Counted from the stretch's first letter, positions 8,656-16,936 are shown. The stretch: DNA of 56,890 nucleotides from Candidatus Poribacteria bacterium (GCA_021295715.1 JAGWBV010000009.1:1-56890); one strand, 5' to 3'. Notes: generated from the sequence alone by a model not told the origin. Numbers and translations: made by a program.

Positions 8656-9174
8656 TTATGATAAAAGCCGTCTCTCCAATGTTTCAAGGTTTTGGATTTG
8701 GAGTTCCTGCTCTTCAGCGAGGAGTGCTTCCATTTCTTTTTTCGCTTCCGATTCTAACACTGTTTCATTGTTGAATGCGAGAAGTTCTGCCAAACGTTCC
8801 TGTTTTTCAATAGCGAGAGACTTAAACCCAAAACTAACGTGTCCCTTCTTAATCATTCCAGCCACATCCATCTCTGTGCTTAAAACTTCGCCGGTATTAG
8901 CATCAACGAGTATCTCACCAACTTCGACAGGAGGCGCGACGTTGGTGAAAATGGGAACGACCCAAGTAGGCGGTGTTGATTGTTTAAGAATAGGTTCTCT
9001 TACCGTTAAGCATCTACCAGCGCGCTTTTGTAAAAAGGTTAGGGCAGCACCTCTTGCTTCGTCGCGCTTGAGTTGAAACAATACCAGTTCTTCAAGGGAG
9101 GTATCAGACACTTTAGCTTGCTGTGCCAATTTTTCATAGAGGTAATCTGGTAAGGAAATTGTAACCGGACGCAT
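8656..9174 (-). CDS. Ribbon-helix-helix N-terminus protein, partner of the HNH nuclease
   Basis: From ATG 9174 the 172-residue product begins MRPVTISLPDYLYEKLAQQA, a ribbon-helix-helix-like strand and helix. A middle beta-rich part contains EVGEILVDANTGEVLS. The end is a Glu-rich coiled coil (about residues 115-172). I preferred 9174 to an in-frame ATG at 9279 because GGAG lies 8 bases before it and the protein-like sequence starts there. The gene directly precedes the HNH nuclease. It may be an antitoxin- or regulator-like partner, which is inference. A 13-base inverted repeat lies upstream and could be its operator. Confidence 0.75.
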   Translation of the reverse strand: MRPVTISLPDYLYEKLAQQAKVSDTSLEELVLFQLKRDEARGAALTFLQKRAGRCLTVREPILKQSTPPTWVVPIFTNVAPPVEVGEILVDANTGEVLSTEMDVAGMIKKGHVSFGFKSLAIEKQERLAELLAFNNETVLESEAKKEMEALLAEEQELQIQNLETLERRLLS

Positions 9175-9217
9175 GTTGAATTCTCCAGTAATCGTTCTGA
9201 GTCTGCCCATTCTTACA

Positions 9218-9313
9218 TAAAGTTTACCATATCTGTGACGAATTTTCAACCAACGTTCAACAGGAGTTGCTTCTACCAAGAGGTTTTTCTTATTCCATTT
9301 ATGGTAAACTTTA
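9218..9313. repeat. 13-base inverted repeat plus third half-site upstream of the RHH-HNH-helicase cluster
   Basis: TAAAGTTTACCAT at 9218-9230 is repeated exactly in inverse orientation at 9301-9313. An 11-base direct copy GTTTACCATAT also occurs at 9222-9232 and 9360-9370. The sites lie between the RHH gene start and the next gene, where an RHH autorepressor would bind. The regulatory role is inference. Confidence 0.55.
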
Positions 9314-9371
9314 GAATTAATTGTACACTCTGCACCGGCGAGGTTTGCTTATTTTTTTGGTTTACCATATA

Positions 9372-9806
9372 CTACTTCGGCATGCGCCGCACCCATAACA
9401 GCAGTGCTACATTCATTGCACCGATAAAGCCGAAAACATAGGATTGGATGCCTACCAACGTCTCAAGCGAGCGGATGAGGAAGGGACAAAGAATGGGTAA
9501 ACCGAGTGCCAAACAGGTGTAAAAGGTCAGCAGTTTCGCACCTTTCGCTTCCCAGAAGGTTATCTGCCGTTTCAACACCTGTAGATACGATTGATCCCAC
9601 AGACGAGAGGTCCACTTCCCCTGCATGAAACCTAAACCGATCCCTAAACCGTAGCCGAAACTCGACCACCGTATGTCAATCCGGACATCCTGTGAAACGA
9701 CAAACGCCCAAAGCAGTTGTCCTAACACCGAAAGAATTATAAATGCCCAAAAGACAGGCAATTTCATATAGAATGGGAGTAGACGCCGATATAACTTATT
9801 TGGCAT
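9372..9806 (-). CDS. Hypothetical small membrane protein
   Basis: The 144-residue product has about four hydrophobic segments: residues 18-38, 50-62 (Gly-rich SFGYGLGIGLGF), 90-110 and 118-138. The termini and loops are basic and Trp-rich. I do not recognise the family. It starts with MPNKLYRRLLPFYMKLPVF and lies between the nuclease cluster and purQ on the same strand. The long hairpin-forming spacer upstream separates it from purQ. Confidence 0.6.
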   Translation of the reverse strand: MPNKLYRRLLPFYMKLPVFWAFIILSVLGQLLWAFVVSQDVRIDIRWSSFGYGLGIGLGFMQGKWTSRLWDQSYLQVLKRQITFWEAKGAKLLTFYTCLALGLPILCPFLIRSLETLVGIQSYVFGFIGAMNVALLLWVRRMPK

Positions 9807-9826
9807 TTTTTATTATCGGGGTTTCG

Positions 9827-9904
9827 ATCCGTTTTTTCCGAAGTCAAAAACGGGCTCGCGCTTAACTTAGAAGTTATCCAGAGATGATGACTGAAAAAAC
9901 GGAT
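9827..9904. repeat. Long inverted repeat between purQ and the membrane protein gene
   Basis: ATCCGTTTTTTC (9827-9838) pairs perfectly with GAAAAAACGGAT (9893-9904). The pairing extends to AGTC/GACT after a 3-base bulge. A small inner palindrome AACTTAGAAGTT lies near 9864-9875. The arms contain T- and A-runs, so the structure could terminate transcription after purQ. Confidence 0.55.
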
Positions 9905-9935
9905 AAAGGCGAGAATTGCGATATAGAGATCGTTC

Positions 9936-10724
9936 CTACAGAAGATTCGATTTGACGTAATTAACCGCATTTTTGAAGATAACCAATCCGTCGCCTTCAT
10001 CGGAACGGATCTCCTGAGTTTTAGCAGGTTTCCGTGTCCAGCGGGGATGGTTCCATTTTGTTAGGAACCGTTCTGGATGGGGCATTAATCCGAAAATTTT
10101 GCCTGTTGCATCGCAGATTCCTGCAATATTGCTATCGGAACCGTTCGGATTGTCAGGGTATCTACTCTCGGCGTATCGAAACACGACCTGATTGTTCGCT
10201 TCCAATTCTGACAGCACATTCGCTGGTGCAGTAAATCTACCTTCAGCGTGCGCAACGGGGAGATAAACCCGCGCTTTGACTCCCTCTGTAAAGACACATG
10301 GGCTTTCTTGCGTTTCCAGATCCACCCACCGACACTCGAATTTCGCTGAGGTATTCATCGCTAATGTCGAGCGCTGCGCCATCTCTGAGGTATCGTTCCC
10401 GGGCAGTAAGCCTGTTCGCACAAGCACTTGAAACCCATTGCAGATGCCAATTATTAACTTACCATCTGCGACAAATTGATTCAGCGCGTTTGTGAGTTTG
10501 TGTTTCATCTCGACCGCCAATAGGATACCCGCCGCAATATCATCGCCGTAGGAGAATCCACCGGGGATCGCGAGAATTTGATAGTCGGCAAGGTTAACTC
10601 TACCTGATATGAGATTTTGGATATGCACCAATGCTGTCTCTGCACCTGCGAGTTGGAACGCCATATCCGTTTCGGCATCGCAGTTCGTGCCTGCTGTTCG
10701 TAAAATGAGTGCCTTTGGTTTCAT
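9936..10724 (-). CDS. purQ: Phosphoribosylformylglycinamidine synthase, glutaminase subunit
   Basis: The 262-residue class I glutamine amidotransferase supplies ammonia to PurL in step four of purine synthesis. The N-terminus reads PKALILRTAGTNCDAETDMAF. The oxyanion region PGGFSYGDD is at about 54-62, the nucleophile Cys95 lies in GICNGFQ, and the His-Glu pair is in GLMPHPERF near the C-terminus. It is somewhat longer than the 225-residue PurQ of Bacillus. It lies downstream of purL on the same strand, separated by a copy of the 5'-leader repeat. Confidence 0.93.
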   Translation of the reverse strand: MKPKALILRTAGTNCDAETDMAFQLAGAETALVHIQNLISGRVNLADYQILAIPGGFSYGDDIAAGILLAVEMKHKLTNALNQFVADGKLIIGICNGFQVLVRTGLLPGNDTSEMAQRSTLAMNTSAKFECRWVDLETQESPCVFTEGVKARVYLPVAHAEGRFTAPANVLSELEANNQVVFRYAESRYPDNPNGSDSNIAGICDATGKIFGLMPHPERFLTKWNHPRWTRKPAKTQEIRSDEGDGLVIFKNAVNYVKSNLL

Positions 10725-10832
10725 ATTTTTAACTTTCCTTGCGGTTCGGTCAGGTCAGTTGGAGGCTTCAAGCGTTTTTTCCGTATATCCGCACTCCACT
10801 TCGTTTCAGACTTGTTTTCTTGTAGGGGCATG
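10725..10832 (-). repeat. 5'-leader repeat family A upstream of purQ
   Basis: Read on the minus strand, this copy has the GAAGTGGAG segment, then a TACGGAAAAA segment, then GACCGAACCGCAAGGAAAG, ending at the purQ ATG. The AAGGA inside it is the apparent ribosome-binding site. Other copies lie at 14265, 15911, 49408 and 50517. Confidence 0.7.
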
Positions 10833-10903
10833 TTTCCAAATCCAGTTGCGACGTGACCAAAAACCTGCAAGGACAACGGACGCAGCAGCCCAGACGTACA
10901 TAA

Positions 10904-13282
10904 TTAAAAATCCTGCCAGGCAGATTTGAGATTCTCAATTGACGCTTCGACTATCGAGCGTCCATTCTTTCCTTTGATAACAAATTCGGATGTATCTGAA
11001 ACGGTGCCAAGACAGCCGATCGGTATTCCCGCCATGTGGTTTTCGTAGGCACGTTGGTGGTGCGGTTCAACCTCTACAAGAAAGCGGCTATTTGATTCTG
11101 AAAACAGGAGGAAATCGTCGGCATCAATTTCTTCACCTGTAGGTATGTCGTCAAGACTCAGAGACATTCCATAGCCACCTGCAAATGCCATTTCCGCCAC
11201 CGCTACACCGATACCGCCTTCAGAACAGTCATGGCACGAGCGCACCCATCCACTGTTGATAGCAGTACTGAGACGTTCCATCGTCAACTTCCCTTCACTT
11301 GGACGAATAGCAGGGGCAGTGTTTCCGACAAACCCGTGGATGTTGAAGTAGTGCGAACCGCCTAACTCAGCATAGGTATTGCCTACGACATAAATGAGAT
11401 TTCCCGGCGTTTTCACGTCCATTGTGACGGCGTGTTGAATGTCGGGCATAACGCAGATAGCGGATATAAGGAGTGTCGAAGGGATGGCGCGTTGTTCACC
11501 GGTCGTGGTATCTCTGTACTCATTGTAGAGACTGTCTTTACCGGAAATAAAGGGCGTGCCGTAAGCAGTTGCGATGTCATAACAGGCTCTCGCTGCACGG
11601 ACGAGTTCACCGAGCCGGTCAGGTTTGTCCGGATTCCCCCAACAGAAATTGTCCAATAACGCAGTCTTTTCTAACGTTCCCCCGACAGCGATGATATTCC
11701 GCAAAGCCTCGTCAATCGCTGCTGCTGCACTGAGATACGGATCTACGTCGCTATATTTCGGATTGATGCCGTTCGCAACGATGACACCGGTTCGACTACC
11801 TAAGACGGGAGTTGTGACGCATGCGTCGCTCGGTCCGTCGTTTTCCACACCGACAAGCGGATTGATAACCATACCGCCTTGGACACCGTGGTCGTATTGC
11901 CGGATAACGGATTCTTTGCTCGCGATGTTTGGACTTGCGAGAAGGCGTTCGAGGTCATTGGTATAATTTACCGTTTCTTCATCTCGCGATGCCATATCTG
12001 GGTGCTTCGGCGGCTCCCAAACCGCCTCTTTCACAGGCATCGGCAGTCCGTTGTGCAGAAACTCCATCTCCAAGTCGGCAACTATTGTGCTTTCATAGAA
12101 AACCTGTAATCTATGCGTATCTGTGAAGGTCCCGAGGACTGTGGCTTCAACGACTTCTGCCTCGCATATTTCCATGAGTTCATCTAAATTCTCAGGTGGC
12201 ACAGCGATGACCATGCGCTCCTGTGCTTCCGAGAGCCAGATTTCCCATGGTGCAAGCCCTTCATACTTCAGAGAGACACGTTCGAGGTGCACTTCTGCCC
12301 CTATATCTTCTCCCATCTCTCCCACAGCAGACGAGAACCCGCCAGCACCACAATCGGTGATGGAGCGGTAAAGATTTCGGTCCCGCGCCTGTAACAACGC
12401 ATCAACAATCTTTTTTTCCACAATCGGGTTGCCGATCTGGACCACACTACCAAGGCTTTCAGACGTATCGTCCAATTCCGCGGAGGAGAAGGTAGCACCG
12501 TGGATTCCATCGCGCCCTGTTTGTCCACCGATCGCAACTACCAGATCACCGGGTTCAACGGATTTCTCGCATCTGTTTCTCGGTATTAAACCGACATTTC
12601 CACAGAAGACGAGGGGATTTGCGGTATAACGGGCATCAAAAAGGATAGCACCGTTCGCCGTAGGGATACCCATCCGGTTGCCGTAATCGCGCACGCCAGC
12701 GACAACCCCTTTAAATACACGCTTCGGGTGAAGCGAGCCTTTTGGTAGTTCCGCATAGGGTGTATCCGGCATCCCGAAACAGAAGACATCCGTATTAAGA
12801 ATCGGCTTCGCACCAAGTCCTGTACCGAGCGAGTCACGAATTACGCCGCCTATTCCAGTCCCGGCACCCCCATACGGTTCGATCGCTGACGGATGATTGT
12901 GTGTTTCGACTTTGAAAACGAGGTTGAATTGCTCGTCGAATTCGATGATACCGGCGTTGTCTGAAAAGACAGAAACACACCACGGCTTTGCTATCTCCTC
13001 AGTCGCACGTTGGATGAAGGTTGGAAACAAACCCTCAATCTGCTCTGGGGCTTTGCCTTCTTCGGAATAGAGGATGGTGCTTTTGAACGTTTTATGAACG
13101 CAATGCTCAGACCACGTTTGGGCGATGGTCTCTATTTCTACATCGGTGGGATTGCGTCCGAGGGTTCCGAAGTGGGTTTGAATTGTTTGCATCTCGTTCA
13201 AACTCAAGGACAACGTCCCTTCTCGGCTAATACGCATCAACTCGGTGTCATCGGCAGTTAAAATCTCTATTTCTTTGACCAT
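10904..13282 (-). CDS. purL: Phosphoribosylformylglycinamidine synthase II, synthetase subunit
   Basis: The 792-residue protein from ATG 13282 is the small form of PurL, which converts FGAR to FGAM using ATP and ammonia from PurQ. Visible motifs include TWSEHCVHKTFKS, the FKVETHNHPSAIEPYGGAGTG block, GGQTGRDGIHGATFSS, SITDCGAGGFSSAVGEMGED and HDCSEGGIGVAVAEMA. I preferred the start MVKEIEIL over an in-frame ATG at 13309 because the 5'-leader element (AAGGTAAAATT) ends at this codon. Small PurL normally works with PurQ and PurS. PurQ is adjacent, but I see no purS in the window. Confidence 0.94.
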   Translation of the reverse strand: MVKEIEILTADDTELMRISREGTLSLSLNEMQTIQTHFGTLGRNPTDVEIETIAQTWSEHCVHKTFKSTILYSEEGKAPEQIEGLFPTFIQRATEEIAKPWCVSVFSDNAGIIEFDEQFNLVFKVETHNHPSAIEPYGGAGTGIGGVIRDSLGTGLGAKPILNTDVFCFGMPDTPYAELPKGSLHPKRVFKGVVAGVRDYGNRMGIPTANGAILFDARYTANPLVFCGNVGLIPRNRCEKSVEPGDLVVAIGGQTGRDGIHGATFSSAELDDTSESLGSVVQIGNPIVEKKIVDALLQARDRNLYRSITDCGAGGFSSAVGEMGEDIGAEVHLERVSLKYEGLAPWEIWLSEAQERMVIAVPPENLDELMEICEAEVVEATVLGTFTDTHRLQVFYESTIVADLEMEFLHNGLPMPVKEAVWEPPKHPDMASRDEETVNYTNDLERLLASPNIASKESVIRQYDHGVQGGMVINPLVGVENDGPSDACVTTPVLGSRTGVIVANGINPKYSDVDPYLSAAAAIDEALRNIIAVGGTLEKTALLDNFCWGNPDKPDRLGELVRAARACYDIATAYGTPFISGKDSLYNEYRDTTTGEQRAIPSTLLISAICVMPDIQHAVTMDVKTPGNLIYVVGNTYAELGGSHYFNIHGFVGNTAPAIRPSEGKLTMERLSTAINSGWVRSCHDCSEGGIGVAVAEMAFAGGYGMSLSLDDIPTGEEIDADDFLLFSESNSRFLVEVEPHHQRAYENHMAGIPIGCLGTVSDTSEFVIKGKNGRSIVEASIENLKSAWQDF

Positions 13283-13310
13283 ATTTAATTTTACCTTGCG
13301 GGAGAACAAC
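13283..13310 (-). repeat. Short 5'-leader repeat family A remnant upstream of purL
   Basis: On the minus strand CCCGCAAGGTAAAATTAAAT leads directly into the purL ATG. This matches the 3' end of the family A leader (CCGCAAGG-A/T-rich-ATG), without the GACCGAA part. Confidence 0.55.
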
Positions 13311-13442
13311 TGGATTTGGGCTTTAACACGCCTTCCTAAATATCCATCTGCGCCTGCTTCTCAGTGAGAATGCAGGCTACGGGTTTGGCTAATTTTGCTC
13401 TGGAGAATCCGCAATTGCTTGAAACTCGCGGAAGTCTTGTAT

Positions 13443-14264
13443 CTATTCCTTGAAGGAAGCCGTAACCCGCGGAATACTCTCTTCACAGGCGAACCGTTCA
13501 ATGCTGGAAGCCCCCACGAAGCCGACGGCATCCGTCTTCTCGTTGATAAACGCCGCCTCTGGTGCTTTCGAGATGGGACCGCCGTGTGCTAAACAGATAA
13601 CATCTGGGTTCACGGCTCTTGCAGCATCGCAAATCTCCTGGACGCGCACCGCTGCATCTTCGAGCGTGAAAGCCGTTTCCGCCCCGATAGTGCCGCCTAT
13701 CGTCGTTCCCATGTGTGCGATGATCACGTCCGCGCCGACCTTTGCCATGTTTTCGGACTCTTCTGTGTTAAAGACATAGACGATAGTGAAAAGATCCATC
13801 TCGTGCGCGATCCCGATTGTTTCTACCTCTTTGTAGAAGCCCATTCCCGTCTCTTCAAGCGTTACGCGAAAAGTTCCGTCGATCACGCCAACAGTGGGGA
13901 AGTTATTAACGCCGTCGAAACCGACATCGCGGACCTGTTTGAGGAAGTTGCTCATCCGACGCGTTGGATCTGTGCCGTTAACCCCAGCAATAACAGGAGT
14001 CTCTTTAACAACCGGGAGAACTTCACGTTCGCCCATCTCCATGACGATAGCATTCGCGTCCCCGTAAGCCAAAAGCCCAGCACAGGAGCCGAACCCCGAC
14101 ATCCGGTAGCGACCCGAATTGTAAATTACAATCAGGTCGGCACCCCCTTGTTCAGCAAATTTCGCAGTGATACCTGTTCCCGCACCGACTGCGAGTAAGG
14201 GTTTGTCTTTATCTAATTCTGTTTTCAGGCGTTCTAAGACCTGATCTCGTCTATAATCTGGCAT
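13443..14264 (-). CDS. Phosphoenolpyruvate hydrolase-like TIM-barrel protein
   Basis: The 273-residue product fits the PEP-hydrolase-like family (PF09370-type TIM barrel, as in the C-terminal half of the Tm-1 resistance protein). Motifs are LLAVGAGTGITAKFAEQGGAD, IVIYNSGRYRMSG, GVNGTDPTRRMSNFL, GFDGVNNFPTVGVIDG, IIAHMGTTIGGTIGA and CLAHGGPISKAPEA. Proteins of this type often sit beside UPF0261 partners, which are absent here. The biochemical role is not established. The start is preceded by a 5'-leader repeat whose AAGGAAAA serves as the ribosome-binding site. Confidence 0.85.
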   Translation of the reverse strand: MPDYRRDQVLERLKTELDKDKPLLAVGAGTGITAKFAEQGGADLIVIYNSGRYRMSGFGSCAGLLAYGDANAIVMEMGEREVLPVVKETPVIAGVNGTDPTRRMSNFLKQVRDVGFDGVNNFPTVGVIDGTFRVTLEETGMGFYKEVETIGIAHEMDLFTIVYVFNTEESENMAKVGADVIIAHMGTTIGGTIGAETAFTLEDAAVRVQEICDAARAVNPDVICLAHGGPISKAPEAAFINEKTDAVGFVGASSIERFACEESIPRVTASFKE

Positions 14265-14360
14265 ATTTTAAATTTTCCTTGCGGTTCGGTCAGGTGGATT
14301 GGATATTGAAAGTCTTTCTCCGTAGACCCGCCTTCCATTATATTACAGGCTATGTTTTTA
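14265..14360 (-). repeat. 5'-leader repeat family A upstream of the PEP-hydrolase-like gene
   Basis: On the minus strand the order is GCCTGTAATATAATGGAAGGC (a GCCT/AGGC hairpin), GGGTCTACGGAG, a variable part, then CCTGACCGAACCGCAAGGAA and an A/T-rich run to the ATG. The hairpin differs in sequence from the 49408 copy but keeps the pairing. Confidence 0.72.
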
Positions 14361-14389
14361 GTACTATGAAGATAACACATCCCAATTTT

Positions 14390-14470
14390 CCTTGCGGTTC
14401 GGTTAGGGGTGCTTAGTTTACACAGTCCGTTTCCGTATACCTCTCCATTCATTACGGACTATAAGCTTGC
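14390..14470 (-). repeat. Solitary copy of 5'-leader repeat family A
   Basis: This copy carries the TCCGTAATGAATGGAGAGG, TATACGGAAA and CCTAACCGAACCGCAAGGAA segments but is not followed by its own start codon. It lies upstream of the next family A copy, so the two are in tandem. The rest of the 251-base spacer 14265-14515 holds a fragment of family B near 14498-14515. Confidence 0.6.
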
Positions 14471-14515
14471 GGACAGGTACTGCAACCCCGCCCTCTGACA
14501 GCCGACTGCTGACTG

Positions 14516-15910
14516 CTATTCATCCCGAGATTTCGCCTGTAAACGTGCCGCTGCTCCTGCATCCCCGATGTGCATCGTATTGTATGCCTGCTCGGAGGTT
14601 TTGAACGGTCCGACACCTTTGTGCCCGTGCCAGTCGCCCTGTGTCATAATCGGATTCGTCAAGCCTGTCTCCTGTTCCCGCTGAAGAATCCAGCTTTTCA
14701 TTCGTGTTTCGAGCACATTGACGATATCTGGATGTTCGTCAACGAGATTGTTATTCTCATCGGGGTCTTGGATAAGGTTGTAGAGTTCGACAGGAGGCTT
14801 GAAGTGGAAGTCCGGTTCAAGTGCAACGATGAGTTTCCATTCAGGGGTGCGCCAACCGTGCTTCCGCATCCACGTGCATTCTGTAATATAGAACTCACTG
14901 TCGTAAGAGGTTATCTCACCGTTCATTAAAGGCGTAAGGCTCTGTCCATCGAATGCGATGTCTGTTTCTATATCTGCTAATTCAAGAAGTGTCGGCACGA
15001 GATCCTTATGTTGATTGTATCCGGTAACCCGTTTTCCGGCAGGCACGCGCCCTGGATAACGGATAATGAGCGGCACATGCAAAGTGACATCGTAGATACC
15101 GTGATGATCGAACCAGCATTCATGGTCATAGAGGGTTTCGCCGTGATCTCCATTGATAACGACAATGGTTTCGTCCAACACGCCCTGCGTTTCAAGAGCA
15201 TTAAAGAGCGTCTGAATACATGCGTCCATATAAGCGATTGCGCCGTCATATTGCGCAATGACGTAATCTTTATCAGTAATCCCCGGTGGCATCCATGAGG
15301 CAAAGTAATCGCAAAACGGTTTGAACGCCATCACCGGTTCCATAGAGGTGTTGCTCGGATCACACTCGTCCCCGTGATAGAACATCCATTCATAAGGGGC
15401 AGGCGGTAGGTACGGGGAGTGAGGATCCATGTGGCGCAGGAATAGGAAAAACGGTTTCTCGTCGCTCTGATCAATCAGTCGATTCAGTTCTGGGAGGGTT
15501 GTTTTATTGAGATTTTCAGCTTTCGGACTTCGACCGCTTTCGTCAGGTCCCCATCCAGAATATTCAAGGTAGGTGTCGAACCCACGTGCGCTTGGACCGC
15601 CGAACCCGACGCAAGTCGTATCGTAGCCTTCATCTCGGAGGATTTCTGCCAGCGTTTTAATTTCCTCGCGAAGGGGTCCTTGGTGCCGTAGCGCGACGAC
15701 CTGCGTGCTGAACGTATCTAACCCAGTTAGCATTGATGCATAAGCACTCGTTGTTGGGATGTGTGGACTATAAGTTTTCTCAAAGAGGGTGCCACCCTCC
15801 GCAAACCGGTCGATGTGCGGTGATGTTAATCGGTGATACCCGTAGCAACTCATGTGTGTCGCGAGTAGCGAGTCAACTCCCATTAATACAATATTTGGCT
15901 GTTTTGCCAT
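14516..15910 (-). CDS. Sulfatase-fold hydrolase lacking the formylglycine motif
   Basis: The 464-residue protein has the alkaline-phosphatase/sulfatase fold: NIVLMGVDSL with metal-binding Asp13, THMSCYGY, FFLFLRHMDPHSPYLPP, and the second metal set GDHGETLYDHECWFDHHG. In sulfatases the nucleophile lies in C/S-x-P-S-R and is converted to formylglycine. Here the aligned segment is TTSAY (residues 53-57) before ASMLTG, so there is no Cys or Ser at the first position and no Pro or Arg. Thr53 could act directly, as the Thr nucleophile does in phosphoethanolamine and lipoteichoic-acid transferases. There is no signal peptide. A phosphodiesterase or phosphonate-ester-type hydrolase is as likely as a sulfatase. 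Confidence 0.83.
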   Translation of the reverse strand: MAKQPNIVLMGVDSLLATHMSCYGYHRLTSPHIDRFAEGGTLFEKTYSPHIPTTSAYASMLTGLDTFSTQVVALRHQGPLREEIKTLAEILRDEGYDTTCVGFGGPSARGFDTYLEYSGWGPDESGRSPKAENLNKTTLPELNRLIDQSDEKPFFLFLRHMDPHSPYLPPAPYEWMFYHGDECDPSNTSMEPVMAFKPFCDYFASWMPPGITDKDYVIAQYDGAIAYMDACIQTLFNALETQGVLDETIVVINGDHGETLYDHECWFDHHGIYDVTLHVPLIIRYPGRVPAGKRVTGYNQHKDLVPTLLELADIETDIAFDGQSLTPLMNGEITSYDSEFYITECTWMRKHGWRTPEWKLIVALEPDFHFKPPVELYNLIQDPDENNNLVDEHPDIVNVLETRMKSWILQREQETGLTNPIMTQGDWHGHKGVGPFKTSEQAYNTMHIGDAGAAARLQAKSRDE

Positions 15911-16015
15911 TTTTTAAATGTTCCTTGCGGTTAAACGATGTGGCTTGGGCTTAATCACTCTCCTCTCGGGAGCTGAAGAACCCCCGAGCAAAAACCCTCC
16001 ACTTCGTTACAGGCT
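15911..16015 (-). repeat. 5'-leader repeat family A (diverged) upstream of the sulfatase-fold gene
   Basis: The minus strand has GCCTGTAACGAAGTGGAGGG, an inserted variable middle, and ACCGCAAGGAACATTTAAAA ending at the ATG. The GACCGAA segment is degenerate, but the ribosome-binding end is kept. Confidence 0.6.
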
Positions 16016-16071
16016 TGGTTTTTGGTGAAATGGGAACCATCAGATATTTGTAGGAAATCAGGGTTTACCCC

Positions 16072-16878
16072 TTAAGCGTCTTGGTCTTTATGCCAAATGA
16101 GCGCGTTCTGTTTGTCGTTGCTAAGGACATCACCAATTTCAAGAGATTTGAAATAGTCTTCGGGCAAGATGTTTCGCTTTCCGTTGAAAGTGCATCCATC
16201 GGGCATGAAACCACATGTCATCGCTCTACGGTGGTGGATCGTCATATTCGCACCTGCGCCGTGTGCAACGAGTCCGTTGTGCCAGGCAATAGAGCCTGCA
16301 GGACACGGGGCACATTGCGGTTCAATCTGTTTCCACTCTGGGTATACGTTAAACAGTTCACCAATATTTATTCCAATACCAACGTTATCAAAACGGGCTG
16401 TTTTATGGGTACCGGGGAGATACCACATACATCCGTTCGCAAGCGTGGCATCGTCCAGCGCAACCCAGAACGAGACAGCATCTCGTGAATCAAAGGACCA
16501 GTACGGGACATCAAGGTGCCATGCAGTGGGATTCCCGTGGGGCGGTTTAATCAGTGCTTGATCGTGCCAAATGCGCATGCCATCGACACCCGCTAACTGC
16601 GTTGCCATCTTACCGAGTCTCGGATCGTGCACCAGTTTCCGCATGCCAGCGTGTGTGTCTGACAGGCGAAGGCACTGCGTAAAAACACGTGCGTAAAACT
16701 GCTTGGCATCCATCTGGTTCGTCATAAATTCGACTGAGTTTCCGAGTCGTTCCTCAACGGATTCATCGGTGCAACGTCGCCACTCTGCCAATTCCTCAGC
16801 GTCCAGAAAGTTCTCAATGACAAGAAATCCGTTTTCCTGATAAAAATTAATTTGTGATTCGGTGAGTTCGTTCTGCAT
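16072..16878 (-). CDS. Phytanoyl-CoA dioxygenase family protein
   Basis: This 268-residue Fe(II)/2-oxoglutarate dioxygenase-like protein has the double-stranded beta-helix metal triad: His121 and Asp123 in WHLDVPYW, and the distal His in GLVAHGAGAN (about 206). The 2-oxoglutarate-binding Arg lies in HHRRAM. The N-terminus FYQENGFLVIENFLDAEEL is typical of PhyH proteins. Marine relatives hydroxylate small metabolites, including ectoine-type or phosphonate substrates, but no substrate can be assigned here. The nearest gene is a divergent regulator with its own promoter. Confidence 0.88.
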   Translation of the reverse strand: MQNELTESQINFYQENGFLVIENFLDAEELAEWRRCTDESVEERLGNSVEFMTNQMDAKQFYARVFTQCLRLSDTHAGMRKLVHDPRLGKMATQLAGVDGMRIWHDQALIKPPHGNPTAWHLDVPYWSFDSRDAVSFWVALDDATLANGCMWYLPGTHKTARFDNVGIGINIGELFNVYPEWKQIEPQCAPCPAGSIAWHNGLVAHGAGANMTIHHRRAMTCGFMPDGCTFNGKRNILPEDYFKSLEIGDVLSNDKQNALIWHKDQDA

Positions 16879-16936
16879 TCTCCGTCTTCTCCTTTCCGTC
16901 CTATTACGATCGGCTTTTCGATAAAGCCTTTACAAA

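Noticed and set aside
13713-14198. 161-residue plus-strand open frame over the PEP-hydrolase-like gene
   Set aside because: It is antisense to a well-recognised protein and has no independent support.
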